Translations under genes and position numbers: made by a program
Shown here: positions 1 through 7,899 of the stretch, one piece after another
How positions within the stretch are numbered: the stretch's first letter is position 1
How the letters are laid out: every line of letters begins with the position of its first letter
Notes under the pieces: generated by a model
Seen by the model: only the letters and a program-made list of their open reading frames with translations
Told to the model about the DNA's origin: nothing
Databases searched by the model: none
Assembly: GCF_900302445.1 (NCBI RefSeq)
Contig: NZ_ONZF01000013.1
Location: forward strand, 1-64,000
Length of the DNA: 64,000 nucleotides
DNA from: Palleronia abyssalis
GTDB taxonomy: Bacteria > Pseudomonadota > Alphaproteobacteria > Rhodobacterales > Rhodobacteraceae
Direction: 5' to 3'

Positions 1-123
1 AGGAATGGGTACGTTCCCACGTGTTACTCACCCGTCCGCCGCTCACCCGAAGGTGCGCTCGACTTGCATGTGTTAGGCCTGCCGCCAGCGTTCGTTCTGA
101 GCCAGGATCAAACTCTCAAGTTG
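1..123 (-). rRNA. rrs: 16S ribosomal RNA, 5' end (partial)
   Basis: Read on the minus strand, positions 123 to 1 give the start of a small-subunit rRNA: AGAGTTTGATCCTGGCTCAG is present, followed by the conserved AACGAACGCTGGCGGCAGGC stretch and the GTGAGTAACACGTGGGAACG region. The short helix-6 region, reading GCGCACCTTCGGGTG, is of the alphaproteobacterial/Rhodobacteraceae kind. Only the first 123 bases are in the window; the gene runs off the left edge. The mature 5' end is placed near 123 by analogy and could be a few bases off. Confidence 0.97.
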
Positions 124-420
124 AAACATCCCGAAAGATGTATCCTTGACGCTCGAACCCTCGCACATCTTTCAACGGCCTACCGGCTATTCGCCTACTT
201 GAGGCCAATACCCAGAATAACCGATGAAAGCTTTCTGCTTGGTCAAAGTCACCGAAGTAACTCGCCAAACAGTGAAGCTGTCTCCTCCATTATCGCCCGA
301 AAGCTAAGAGGCCGATATACGAGAGCTGATCCATCGAAATGAACCGTGACCGCCCGCATATCTCTTCAGATACCGTCAGTTTCAAAGAGCACGACAAAAA
401 AACAAACACGATGCGCTAAA
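124..420 (-). promoter_or_regulatory. 16S rRNA leader with boxA antitermination element
   Basis: This is the transcribed leader of the rRNA operon, read right to left. TGCTCTTTGAAA at 380-391 (minus strand) matches the boxA antitermination core (TGCTCTTT) that recruits NusB/S10. The rest of the leader reads like Rhodobacteraceae pre-16S leaders, which is a recollection of the family and not an alignment. There is no open reading frame of note. Confidence 0.75.
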
Positions 421-669
421 TATTCCAGCGCGCCCCGCCTGCCATATGTCTAATTTTCGTCCGCGTCATGAGCCACTTCAGCGACCCATCCGCATCCCCG
501 TCAGCACCTCGGCGCCGGCGGTGAAGCGCTACCTATGGGTGGAGCCGGGAACCTGCAAGAGGTTTTTTTAGGTTAGATCCGCTCTTTTGTTCAGAAGCTG
601 CGGCAAGCCACTGTTTCGCTTCCTGAAAGCTCGGCCAGCCCGAAGCTTGAGCTTCCGACTGCAGGAGCA
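421..669 (-). other. Upstream rrn region, no gene seen
   Basis: Between the boxA leader and the IS66 target duplication no convincing gene is visible. The rRNA promoter should lie here. A TAGACA and an AATATT occur around 430-455 on the minus strand, but they are 22 bases apart, so no promoter is called. The IS66 insertion at 678 sits upstream of this region. Confidence 0.4.
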
Positions 670-677
670 GTCTAAAA
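670..677. repeat. Left 8-bp target duplication of IS66 element
   Basis: GTCTAAAA at 670-677 recurs exactly at 3823-3830, directly abutting the two inferred ends of the IS66 element. IS66-family elements are known to generate 8-bp duplications. The exact match fixes the element boundaries. Confidence 0.88.
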
Positions 678-711
678 GTAAGCATTCGGCGTAGGCCGTA
701 GGAGCTGGCTT

Positions 712-1308
712 TTATTTTGTCTCCGCCCTGGGTTTGCGAGGTCGCGGAGCCCATTTCTTGGCAAGTCGGTCGAAGCTCTCGATGATGCTGTCAGTTCCGG
801 CATCTTCGGGGTCGAAGTCTCCTCCCGACCACCGCACCATGTCCTCGTGTTGTTCGTGGTCAGGATCGGTGAGAGCTTCGAGGAACTCTTCGTAGCCCCA
901 GGCGCCGCCGACATCTTCGGGCGGACAGGCGCCGGTGGCCTTCAGCAGCCGGGGATAGCTGATGCCCGGCGTGGCATCGTTTACCCGCTCGATCCGGATA
1001 CTGTGTTCCCAGTCATCGCCGAAGTCGTAGACATACTGGATCGTCCTGGTGGCGGTGCGGTTGAGCAGCTTTTCCAGGGTCATCTTCTTCGCATCCATGG
1101 GACCGTCGTAGAACCCTTCCGGGTCGGGCAGTCCCCAACCGGCATCACCGACGCGGAACTCGTAGAGATGGGTGTCCGTCCAGCCCATGGCCGCCTGAAT
1201 GACCTCATGCAGCCGGTCGAGCCTGATCTTCAGCGGTACCTCGATATGGCGCATCGGCATTGGCTCGACGTCGTTCAGAATGATCCGAAGGCGGGCAATC
1301 AGAGTCAT
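712..1308 (-). CDS. pRiA4b ORF-3-like protein, IS66 passenger
   Basis: The 198-residue product begins MTLIARLRIILNDVEP and carries the features of the plasmid pRiA4b ORF-3 family: an N-terminal strand-helix unit ending in AAMGWTDTHLYEF, a central YVYDFGDDWEH motif and an acidic GGDFDPED segment near the C-terminus. Its biochemical role is not known. The ATG overlaps the tnpC stop as ATGA (1305-1308), so it is probably translated by coupling. It lies inside the mapped ends of the IS66 element, so it moves with it. The second, decayed IS66 copy at 4.2-6.1 kb has a truncated homologue in the same position, which suggests a stable association of this family with these elements. Confidence 0.85.
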   Translation of the reverse strand: MTLIARLRIILNDVEPMPMRHIEVPLKIRLDRLHEVIQAAMGWTDTHLYEFRVGDAGWGLPDPEGFYDGPMDAKKMTLEKLLNRTATRTIQYVYDFGDDWEHSIRIERVNDATPGISYPRLLKATGACPPEDVGGAWGYEEFLEALTDPDHEQHEDMVRWSGGDFDPEDAGTDSIIESFDRLAKKWAPRPRKPRAETK

Positions 1309-2951
1309 GCGGCCATTCTTTGCCGTGTCGGGGCCCAATTCCAAGGCAGGAGGTCTGGCACCTGCGAAGCGGTCATGTCCGGCAGCCGGGCGAGCACGTC
1401 GGCCAGCCATGCCTGGGGATCGATGTCGTTCATCTTCGCGGTGACGATCAGGGAATATATGAAGGCCGCGCGGTCGCCGCCGCGCTCGGAGCCGGCGAAG
1501 AGCCATGACTTCCGGCCAAGAGCCACGCCACGCAGCGCTCGCTCGGCGGCATTGTTCGTCAGGCAGATCCGGCCATCGTCGAGGAAGCGGGTGAAGGCCT
1601 CCCAGCGGTCCTTCTTGAACATGTAGCTGATCGCCTTGGCCACCGGGTTGTGCTTCGACATCGTGTCGCGCTCGCTCCGCATCCATTCGTGAAGATCATC
1701 GACCAGTGGGCGTGAGCGAAGTTGTCGGACTTCAAGCCGCGATCCGGCATCCAGGCCGTTGATCTCCCGTTCGATGTCGAAGACGGCATCGATTCGCTTG
1801 ATTGCTTCTAGCGCGACGGGGGAGATGTCGTGGTCCGGCTTCTTCTTGCGGGCCTTCTCCTTGATGTCGGCGAGCTCGAAGAACTTCCGGCGAGCATGGC
1901 TCCAGCACAGCGCGCTGCTCGCCGGCCCGGGATCACGGTCGCCGCGATAGAGATCGTTGTATCCGCTATAGGCATCGGCTTGCAGGATACCCTGCCATCC
2001 CGCGAGATGCCGGGTCGGGTGGGTCATCTCCCTGTCCCTGGAGAAGTAAAACAGCGCCGCCGGCGGCGCGCCGCCCGCAAACGGCCGGTCGTCCCGAACA
2101 TAGGTCCAGAGCCGCGCGGTCTTCGTCCCTCCCTTTGCGAGAAGTGGCACGGTCGTGTCGTCGCCGTGCAACCGTTCGGCGCGCAGAACGTGGTCGCGGA
2201 TCAAGGCATGGATCGGCGCGAGCGCGGCGGCACAGGCGCCGACCTGATCGGCCAGGGTCGAGAGGCTTAGCTCGACGCCTTCCCGGGCATAGCGTTCGGC
2301 CTGGCGATTGAGCGGCTGGTGCTGTCCAAACTTCTCGAACAGGATCATCGCAAGAAGGTTCGACCCGGCCCATCCGCGCGGTATTGCATGGAACGGCGCC
2401 GGCGGCTGGCTGATCGCCTCGCAAGTCCGGCACGTGAACTTCTCGCGGACGGTCTGGATCACCTTCCAGCGGCGCGGGATCACTTCAAGGGTCTCGGTGA
2501 CGTCCTCGCCCATCTTCACGATGCGGTCGGAGCCGCAGCATGAACATGCGGTCGGCGCCTCGATTACGACCCGCTCGCGCGGGAGATGCTCCGGAAAGGG
2601 TTTGCGGGCCGGGCGGCGGCGCTGGAAGCCCGTGACGGAGGTGGTCTTTGCCGCCTTCTCCGCGCCGAGCTCATCCTCGGTGGCAGCGGCCTCGAGCTCC
2701 TCAAGCTGCAACTCCATCTGGTCGATCAGGCGAGCGCCGCGCTCCGAGCTATGGCCGTATTGCTCCCGTCGCAGCTTGGCGATCTCGAGCTTGAGATGCT
2801 TGATCATCGCCTCGGAGGTCGAGACCACCGCGCGGGCCTGCGCCAGCTCGCTCTCGGCGGTGGATGCACGCGCCTGCGCTGTCGCGACACGGGCCTCCGA
2901 GGCCGCGAGCGCGGCACGCAATCTGGCGATCTCGGAAGCGGCATCTGGCAT
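1305..2951 (-). CDS. tnpC: IS66-family transposase TnpC
   Basis: The 548-residue protein is full length for an IS66 transposase. A coiled-coil N-terminus (about residues 1-95) is followed by a zinc-finger-like region with CSCCG near 136 and CRTC near 174. The DDE catalytic core follows, with Asp in HGDDTTV (about 264), Asp in QADAYSGY (326) and Glu in TNNAAERALR (470). The C-terminal tail ends in the usual DLLPWNW element. It acts on the ends of its own element as DNA transposase. The gene follows tnpB by about 60 bases and its stop overlaps the start of the passenger gene. Confidence 0.96.
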   Translation of the reverse strand: MPDAASEIARLRAALAASEARVATAQARASTAESELAQARAVVSTSEAMIKHLKLEIAKLRREQYGHSSERGARLIDQMELQLEELEAAATEDELGAEKAAKTTSVTGFQRRRPARKPFPEHLPRERVVIEAPTACSCCGSDRIVKMGEDVTETLEVIPRRWKVIQTVREKFTCRTCEAISQPPAPFHAIPRGWAGSNLLAMILFEKFGQHQPLNRQAERYAREGVELSLSTLADQVGACAAALAPIHALIRDHVLRAERLHGDDTTVPLLAKGGTKTARLWTYVRDDRPFAGGAPPAALFYFSRDREMTHPTRHLAGWQGILQADAYSGYNDLYRGDRDPGPASSALCWSHARRKFFELADIKEKARKKKPDHDISPVALEAIKRIDAVFDIEREINGLDAGSRLEVRQLRSRPLVDDLHEWMRSERDTMSKHNPVAKAISYMFKKDRWEAFTRFLDDGRICLTNNAAERALRGVALGRKSWLFAGSERGGDRAAFIYSLIVTAKMNDIDPQAWLADVLARLPDMTASQVPDLLPWNWAPTRQRMAA

Positions 2952-3011
2952 AGCGGAAATTTACTACACGGACCTCGCGATGCCTACTGAAATAGGGCTC
3001 AAAGGAAAGAT

Positions 3012-3362
3012 TTATCCCGCCTTTGCAGGTCGTTGCGTCCAACGCGGATTGCGCCAATCGATCCCTTCCAAGAGGTAGCCCAGCTGGGCCGCAGAGACCT
3101 GAACAGCGTCGCCGCTTGCGCTTGTCGGCCAGATGAACTTCCCGGCCTCGAGCCGCTTGATGTAGAGCGACATGCCGACCCCATCGTGCCAGAGCAGCTT
3201 GACCAGGTCGCCCTTGCGGCCCCGGAAACAGAAGATCTCGCCGGCGTGCGGATCGCGCCCAAGCCCTTCCTGAACCTGTAGGGCCAGAGTGTTCATCCCA
3301 CGGCGCATGTCGGTGACCCCGCCAGCGATCCAGACGCGCACCCCCGCCGGGAGGGCAATCAT
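3012..3362 (-). CDS. tnpB: IS66 accessory protein TnpB
   Basis: The 116-residue product is the standard length for IS66 Orf2. It opens with [20 protein letters not shown] and contains FRGRKGDLVKLLWHDG and LEGIDW, all hallmarks of the family. TnpB is required for IS66 transposition but its mechanism is unclear. Its start codon overlaps the tnpA stop (ATGA, 3359-3362). Confidence 0.95.
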   Translation of the reverse strand: MIALPAGVRVWIAGGVTDMRRGMNTLALQVQEGLGRDPHAGEIFCFRGRKGDLVKLLWHDGVGMSLYIKRLEAGKFIWPTSASGDAVQVSAAQLGYLLEGIDWRNPRWTQRPAKAG

Positions 3363-3763
3363 TGTCCGTCGACCGCCGGCAGCAACCGCGCCAGCACCGC
3401 GGGGTCGATATGGAGGGGCACCACGAGGCGGCGCCCGTTCGCCAGCATGATCTCCGCCTTGCCCTCGGCAGCAGGCAGCGTCCCTGTTTCGGGAGTTCTA
3501 TCTTGGGCCTCTACCGCGAGCGCCAGCGGCGTGAACGACGGCGGCCGGCATACCCCAAGTTCGCCGTTCCGATATTGCCGCCGCCAAGTAGTCATCAACG
3601 ACCGTGAGATGCCATGCCGCCTCGCCGTTGCACTGGCCTGCCGGTGCCCAAGGAAACTCTCCTCGACGATCCGCAGCTTGTCCGCCTCGCTCCTCTGGCG
3701 GCGTCGCACTCCATCCGCGGCAGAAAGAACTTCGATCTCGGGTCTGAACGTAAGGTCGGCCAT
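3359..3763 (-). CDS. tnpA: IS66 accessory protein TnpA (helix-turn-helix)
   Basis: The 134-residue protein has a central helix-turn-helix segment, KLRIVEESFLGHRQASATARRHGISRSL in outline, typical of the OrfA proteins of IS3/IS66 elements, which bind the element's DNA. The C-terminal part (ANGRRLVVP, DPAVLARLL) matches the IS66 TnpA tail. It is the first gene of the element and overlaps tnpB by four bases. About 60 bases separate its start from the inverted repeat at 3822. Confidence 0.93.
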   Translation of the reverse strand: MADLTFRPEIEVLSAADGVRRRQRSEADKLRIVEESFLGHRQASATARRHGISRSLMTTWRRQYRNGELGVCRPPSFTPLALAVEAQDRTPETGTLPAAEGKAEIMLANGRRLVVPLHIDPAVLARLLPAVDGQ

Positions 3764-3822
3764 AAGGTCGGACCTACCACTTTGGCTTGAATGGCGTCAG
3801 GCGGCCCTCCCCGGAGCGTTAC

Positions 3823-3830
3823 GTCTAAAA
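3823..3830. repeat. Right 8-bp target duplication of IS66 element
   Basis: GTCTAAAA here is identical to 670-677 and abuts the inverted repeat that ends at 3822. Confidence 0.88.
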
Positions 3831-3966
3831 CGCTGAAAGCATGTCTCTTTAGTGCCTACTACGGTGAAGCTTACCTCGCTGAGCCGCGACAGTGAGCGAC
3901 CATTTCTTAGGCTGGCTATATGAGACGGTTCATGCCGAAAATATAAAGGCCTATGGAATTTTCCCG

Positions 3967-4034
3967 TGTGTGAAGTGTCGTTTGAGCGTGTGTAAAGTGT
4001 CGTTTGGCGAGTCGGCATGTGTGAAGTGTCGTTT
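3967..4034 (+). repeat. Three direct 17-bp repeats
   Basis: TGTGTGAAGTGTCGTTT occurs at 3967-3983 and 4018-4034, with a one-base variant (TGTGTAAAGTGTCGTTT) at 3989-4005. The start-to-start spacings are 22 and 29 bases. Such clustered repeats beginning with TGT resemble the multiple transposase-binding repeats at the ends of IS21-family elements, but no IS21 gene is present nearby, so this would be an orphan end. They could also be binding sites of another kind. Confidence 0.7.
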
Positions 4035-4109
4035 GTGTCGACTGGCATTGTCGCGGAACTCTGGCTTCGGACCATTAATAGCGCTAATCCAATCGGTTAG
4101 AGGGCTCGC

Positions 4110-4256
4110 ATGAGTAAGCCATCGCCCGCCGGCTACCGCACAGTGAACTGGTCCAACTACAACGCGTCGCTGCGCAAGCGCGGCTCGATGTTGGTTCGGG
4201 TCGACAAGGACATGGTGTGGCTGGCGTCGCATGAAGGCCGCCCCCCGAAGTCGTAA
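4110..4256 (+). pseudogene. IS5-family transposase, N-terminal fragment
   Basis: The first 44 codons read MSKPSPAGYRTVNWSNYNAS then LRKRGSMLVRVDKDMVWLAS, the standard opening of IS5-family transposases. The sequence then runs directly into the truncated pRiA4b-like gene on the other strand and stops at 4254. The fragment seems to be the remaining left end of an IS5-type element that interrupted the older IS66 copy. The rest of the transposase is absent from the window. Confidence 0.75.
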
Positions 4257-4528
4257 ATGTAACAGATCGGCGCTGTTCCGGCGGTGCTGGCGACGCCTGC
4301 GAGGCTGGACTTGGCGACCGGCAGCGCGTCCGTGCCGAAGTCGGGATCAGGCAACCCCCAGCGGATCTCGCCCACCATGAACTCGTAGAGATGGTAGTTC
4401 TCCCACCCCATCGCGGCCTGGATGACGAGATGCAGCCGCTCAAGGCGGATATCGACCGGCACCTCGAGAGTGCGCGAGACGACGGGCTCGATGGCCTCGA
4501 GGGTAATCTTCAATCGAGCGATGGTCAT
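4244..4528 (-). pseudogene. Truncated pRiA4b ORF-3-like gene
   Basis: From ATG at 4528 the frame reads MTIARLKITLEAIEP, then AAMGWENYHLYEFMVGEIRW and ends at ICYIYDFG, where the family would continue with GDDWEH. At that point the reading frame enters the IS5 fragment. About half of the protein remains. Its start overlaps the stop of the decayed tnpC (ATGA, 4525-4528), exactly as in the intact IS66 element at 678-3822. Confidence 0.8.
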
Positions 4529-5255
4529 GCCGGGCTGTGGTCCTTCTCCGGGGCCGACCGCCAGTTCCACGGCAGCAGATCATCCACGCGGGTGATCTTG
4601 TAGTCTGGGATGCAGGCCAGTGTATCGGCGAGCCATCCCTGCGGGTCGACGCCATTCAGTTTGGCGGTCTCGGTCGGCGTATTTGGAGACCAGGACATGC
4701 GCCAGCAGACCGGGACCGGGGCGACCGCGCTCGATTGGGCGGGATGGCAAAGCAGCCTGGGTAAAGGCCTCGCAGCCGGAACAGGCCAGGCGCGGACGGA
4801 CGATGCGGTTCACGATGGCAAGACCTTGTTCGCCATTGGTTCAAGAACAATGGTCGAGCGCCGGGAACATACTCCAGCTCTTCGGTCACATCCTCGCCCA
4901 AGCGCCGCAGCGCGCCGCCGCAATGGGCGCAGTCGTCATCGCCGGTGGTCAGCTCGATCTCCTGGCGCGGGATGTGATCGGGGATGGGACGACGCTTCGG
5001 CTTGTCCTTCTCCTCGTCCGGCAGGCGCAGCTTCGCGGTCATCTTGGCGACGGAGATCTCGCTGGCTTCCAAAGCCAGTTGAAGCTGCTCGATCGTCTCA
5101 GAAGATGTCCCGAACCGATGGCTGCGGTGACCGGCAAGCTAGTGGCGCAACTTCTCGATCAGCATCGCCTGCGACTTCACTTCGGCGAGCAAAAGCGCCG
5201 TGAACTGCCGCAGTTCCTCGGGGTCTTCGGGTAGGAATTTGGCCACGTCCAGCAT
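4525..5255 (-). pseudogene. Decayed IS66 transposase tnpC
   Basis: The remnant starts MLDVAKFLPEDPEELRQF at 5255. It hits an in-frame TAG after KLRH, resumes through LEASEISVAKMTAKLRLPDE and the zinc-finger CAHCGG, then shifts frame after ELEYVPG into RPRLACSGCEAFTQAALPSR. It then jumps by an internal deletion to the C-terminal KLNGVDPQGWLADTLACIP and DDLLPWNW. The catalytic DDE core is missing. The copy is therefore dead by nonsense, frameshift and deletion. Confidence 0.85.
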
Positions 5256-5314
5256 GGCCTATCATACCAAAACAAGGGCGAAACAGGAATCCCGGGCGTG
5301 CCGCTGGCACCGGA

Positions 5315-5703
5315 TTATCCCGCCTTCAGCGGCCTCCAGCTCCGCTGCGGCAGGCGCCAGTCAATCCCTTCCAACAACATCGCCAGCTGCGCCGGCGTCA
5401 GGGCGATCTTGCCCTCCTTCGCCGACGGCCACACGAACTGGCCCTTCTCAAGACGCTTCGCGAACAGGCACGCACCCTGGCCGTCCCACCCGCTGCCCGG
5501 CAGTGCATTGCGCAGCAATGTCACGAGAGGGGGATAATCTTGATCAGATCACCGCGCCGCCCGCGGAAGACGAATATGTGACCGACGAACGGGTCCTGCT
5601 TCAGCACCGTCTCCGCCTGGGCCGCAAGCGTGGTGAACCCGCGCCGCATGTCCGTTACGCCCGCTGCCAGCCACACGCGGGTGTTTGCCGGGACAGGGAT
5701 CAT
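5315..5703 (-). pseudogene. Decayed IS66 tnpB
   Basis: The N-terminal part ([20 protein letters not shown] to RRGDLIKII) is followed by a small insertion with a stop near 5521. The remainder continues in another frame as WDGQGACLFAKRLEKGQF and LEGIDWRLP. The insertion of roughly 30-40 bases disrupts the otherwise recognisable TnpB. It overlaps tnpA by four bases at 5700-5703. Confidence 0.85.
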
Positions 5704-6065
5704 GCGGACAGGCCCCGGATCAGCCGGGCCAACGCCTCGGGATCATAGGCTCCGCTGATCCGCAAACGATGACCACCCGCTGTATCGATCTCAATCGTGC
5801 CTGCCGCAGGCTCCGGACCGGCTGCGGTCCCGCTGTTGTCGTGCTTGGGTTGATCCACGATCTCGACGGGAAGGAAACAGGCCGCGTCCGGCTCTGCCGA
5901 AGCCTCCGGCGCATAGCGCGGGTCGCGCTGCCACTTGAAGATCAGGTTGGCGTTCATCGCGTAGCGCTGCGCCACCCGTGCAACCGAAACACCCGGTGCC
6001 GTCGTCTGCAAACAGATCGACTGCTTCTCCTCATCCGTCCAAAGCCGCTTCGTCCGACGCGCCAT
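5700..6065 (-). CDS. tnpA: IS66 accessory protein TnpA of the decayed copy
   Basis: The 121-residue frame is still open. It has the helix-turn-helix region ([20 protein letters not shown], then [15 protein letters not shown]) and the C-terminal [20 protein letters not shown] typical of IS66 TnpA. Since tnpB and tnpC beside it are broken, the gene is probably a relic on the way to decay. An ATG directly upstream, giving one extra Met, is also possible. Confidence 0.85.
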   Translation of the reverse strand: MARRTKRLWTDEEKQSICLQTTAPGVSVARVAQRYAMNANLIFKWQRDPRYAPEASAEPDAACFLPVEIVDQPKHDNSGTAAGPEPAAGTIEIDTAGGHRLRISGAYDPEALARLIRGLSA

Positions 6066-6091
6066 CACGCACCCACAGTGTCCACTATCCC

Positions 6092-6412
6092 ATGGTGGAC
6101 ACTATCCAGCACACTCTATGCGCGGCAGAGCAGCGACGCCGGACGCTTACCGAAAAGGTGGTAATCTGGGAGAACGGTCTGACCCGGCATGAAGGCCGGG
6201 TCGAGATGACCCGCACGGCCCTGTAGGGGTTCGGCAGGCAATCGAAGAAGACGGACGAGGTGGTGATCGAAGCGACCGGCAACCGCATGGCGTTTTTGCG
6301 GGTGGTGATTGCCAATTCCTTCCAGGTGAAGGCAGTCGCGCATGCCCACGTGAAAACTGACAAGGTCGATGCGGCGACATTGACGAGCCTGCACGCCGCC
6401 GGCTACCTTGCG
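6092..6412 (+). pseudogene. IS110-like transposase fragment with nonsense codon
   Basis: The frame reads ENGLTRHEGRVEMTRTAL, a TAG at 6224, then GFGRQSKKTDEVVIEATGN and VKAVAHAHVKTDKVDAATL up to LHAAGYL. The EATGN and VKTDKVDA motifs belong to the N-terminal DEDD nuclease domain of IS110-family transposases. The frame is constant across the TAG, so a single point mutation separates the parts. The C-terminal half of the transposase is missing. Confidence 0.7.
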
Positions 6413-6459
6413 CTACCAGCTGCTTCTTCTCGTGGACAAGCAGGTACGGGGACCTCGGC

Positions 6460-7899
6460 TTACTGCCCGGCCTGGGCGATCGCGTTCAGGGAATCCGGAC
6501 CCGGTTGGGTGGCATGTACCGCGCGGAACTGCTCGCGCGCCGGGCCGATCCGGTTCTCCCTCAGCAAGGCATACCCGCGCAGCATCGCCATGCCCCGGTC
6601 AAGCGTTCCGACAGACTGGCTGAGCCGGTCGATATAGGCGATCGCATCGCGGTACCGCTTCCGCTCGAACGCCTCGGACGCGAGCGCGGACAAAACCGTG
6701 CGCCCCGCGGTCCGACGCTGATCCGCCGACAAATCGGCGCGGCGGTAGAGATTGGCCGCCTCGGCGGTCATGCCCGCGGACATGTAGCTCAAGATCGCCC
6801 CGTAGGTCGCATCGCGCACCTGCGTGGCGGTCGCGCCGGAACGGGCCACCGTGGTGAACGCCGCGATCGCCTCGCGGGGGCGGCCATAATTCATCGCACA
6901 CCATCCGCGCTGGCCGAGCGCCTCGGGGGTGCGGGCATTCGCCGTCAACTGCAGACAGGTGGACCAGTCCTGCCGGTCCGCCGCCCGGGCCGCTGCCGTG
7001 ACGGTATCGGTAGAGACCGCCGCGGGAGCGGCCGATGCCGCGGGCACCGGGGCCACCACCGCCCGGGGCTCGGCCACGCGGGGTTCGACCACGCGGGGCG
7101 CGGACGGGCGCACTGCCGGCGTGACGCCGCGGGGCGGTGGCGGTGTCCGGCCGGCCGTCTTGGTGGTCCGGTCCTCCGGTACCCCGATGATCGGCGCCAG
7201 TTCCGTTTCGAGCGCCGCCAGCCGCGGCGCCAGCGCGGGATTGCGGGAGGCGGCGAGTTCGAACAACGACTCCATGATTTCGGGCGATCCGATCCTGGCC
7301 GTCTTCTGCAAGGTCGCGATGACATGGTCGGGGTTGCGGCAGGTGGTCAGGATGCCCGAATTCGTGATGACGGCCTGATCCAAAAGCCCCTTCACCGCCT
7401 GAAGCTCGGCCAGGCGCCAGGCGTTGTTGATGCGGCTGCAGGTCATCAACATGGGATAGGCATTCACCGCGGCCATCGCCTCGGGAAGGCTCTGCGCAGC
7501 AAAGGCGGCCTCGAATGCCGCCTGACCCTGCGTCTCGTCCAGGACCGACATCATGTCCTCCGGCGGCGTCCAGTCAGGGCGCGCCGCTTGCGTGCGCCCG
7601 ATCAGATCGCGCGCGGCCGCGAATTCCCCGGAGGCAATGAGACGCCACATCTCCGTGGTGTCGACCATGCTGGCCCGGGCATCCATCTGCGCGATCATCT
7701 CGTCGACATCAGCCCCGGGGAAAGCCTCCAGCAGCCGGCGGCGTTCGGCCGTGATACTTTCCTGATCATCGATCGACAGGAAATAGCGCAGCGCCGCGAG
7801 ATCGGATTCGTTGATCTTGCGGTCCTGCGCCGCGACAGCGGAGGACAGGAGCGACACCGCGACCAGAGCGGCGCCGCAGGTGTTCAGAAACTGTAGCAT
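6460..7899 (-). CDS. Exported TPR-type protein of the cellulose operon
   Basis: The 479-residue product starts with a signal peptide (MLQFLNTCGAALVAVSLLSS to AVAAQD). The mature part is helical and rich in alanine, and the second half (about residues 310-470) has repeat-like helices such as EALGQRGWCAMNYGRPREAI, typical of tetratricopeptide folds. A proline-rich linker (TPPPPRGVTPAVRPSAPRVV) lies near the middle. It ends the bcs operon and overlaps bcsZ by 16 bases, so a periplasmic or outer-membrane scaffolding role like the TPR part of BcsC is plausible. It lacks the beta-barrel region of full-length BcsC, which would be far larger. The exact family is not recognised. Confidence 0.8.
   Translation of the reverse strand: MLQFLNTCGAALVAVSLLSSAVAAQDRKINESDLAALRYFLSIDDQESITAERRRLLEAFPGADVDEMIAQMDARASMVDTTEMWRLIASGEFAAARDLIGRTQAARPDWTPPEDMMSVLDETQGQAAFEAAFAAQSLPEAMAAVNAYPMLMTCSRINNAWRLAELQAVKGLLDQAVITNSGILTTCRNPDHVIATLQKTARIGSPEIMESLFELAASRNPALAPRLAALETELAPIIGVPEDRTTKTAGRTPPPPRGVTPAVRPSAPRVVEPRVAEPRAVVAPVPAASAAPAAVSTDTVTAAARAADRQDWSTCLQLTANARTPEALGQRGWCAMNYGRPREAIAAFTTVARSGATATQVRDATYGAILSYMSAGMTAEAANLYRRADLSADQRRTAGRTVLSALASEAFERKRYRDAIAYIDRLSQSVGTLDRGMAMLRGYALLRENRIGPAREQFRAVHATQPGPDSLNAIAQAGQ

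Larger units (their letters stand above)
678..3822 (-). mobile_element. Complete IS66-family insertion sequence with passenger gene
   Basis: The element is 3145 bp and holds, in transcription order, tnpA, tnpB, tnpC and a pRiA4b ORF-3-like gene. Its ends start GTAAGCATTCGG (from 678 inward) and GTAACGCTCCGG (from 3822 inward on the minus strand), which agree at about 14 of the first 21 positions. They are flanked by identical 8-bp GTCTAAAA duplications. Start and stop codons overlap between tnpA/tnpB and between tnpC and the passenger, so the genes look translationally coupled. All four reading frames are open, so the copy appears functional and, given the intact duplication, probably moved here fairly recently. 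Confidence 0.9.

Noticed and set aside
6077-6103. Inverted repeat AGTGTCCAC / GTGGACACT near the tnpA start of the decayed IS66
   Set aside because: It could be an IS end, but no partner copy or target duplication was found, so it is not listed as an element boundary.
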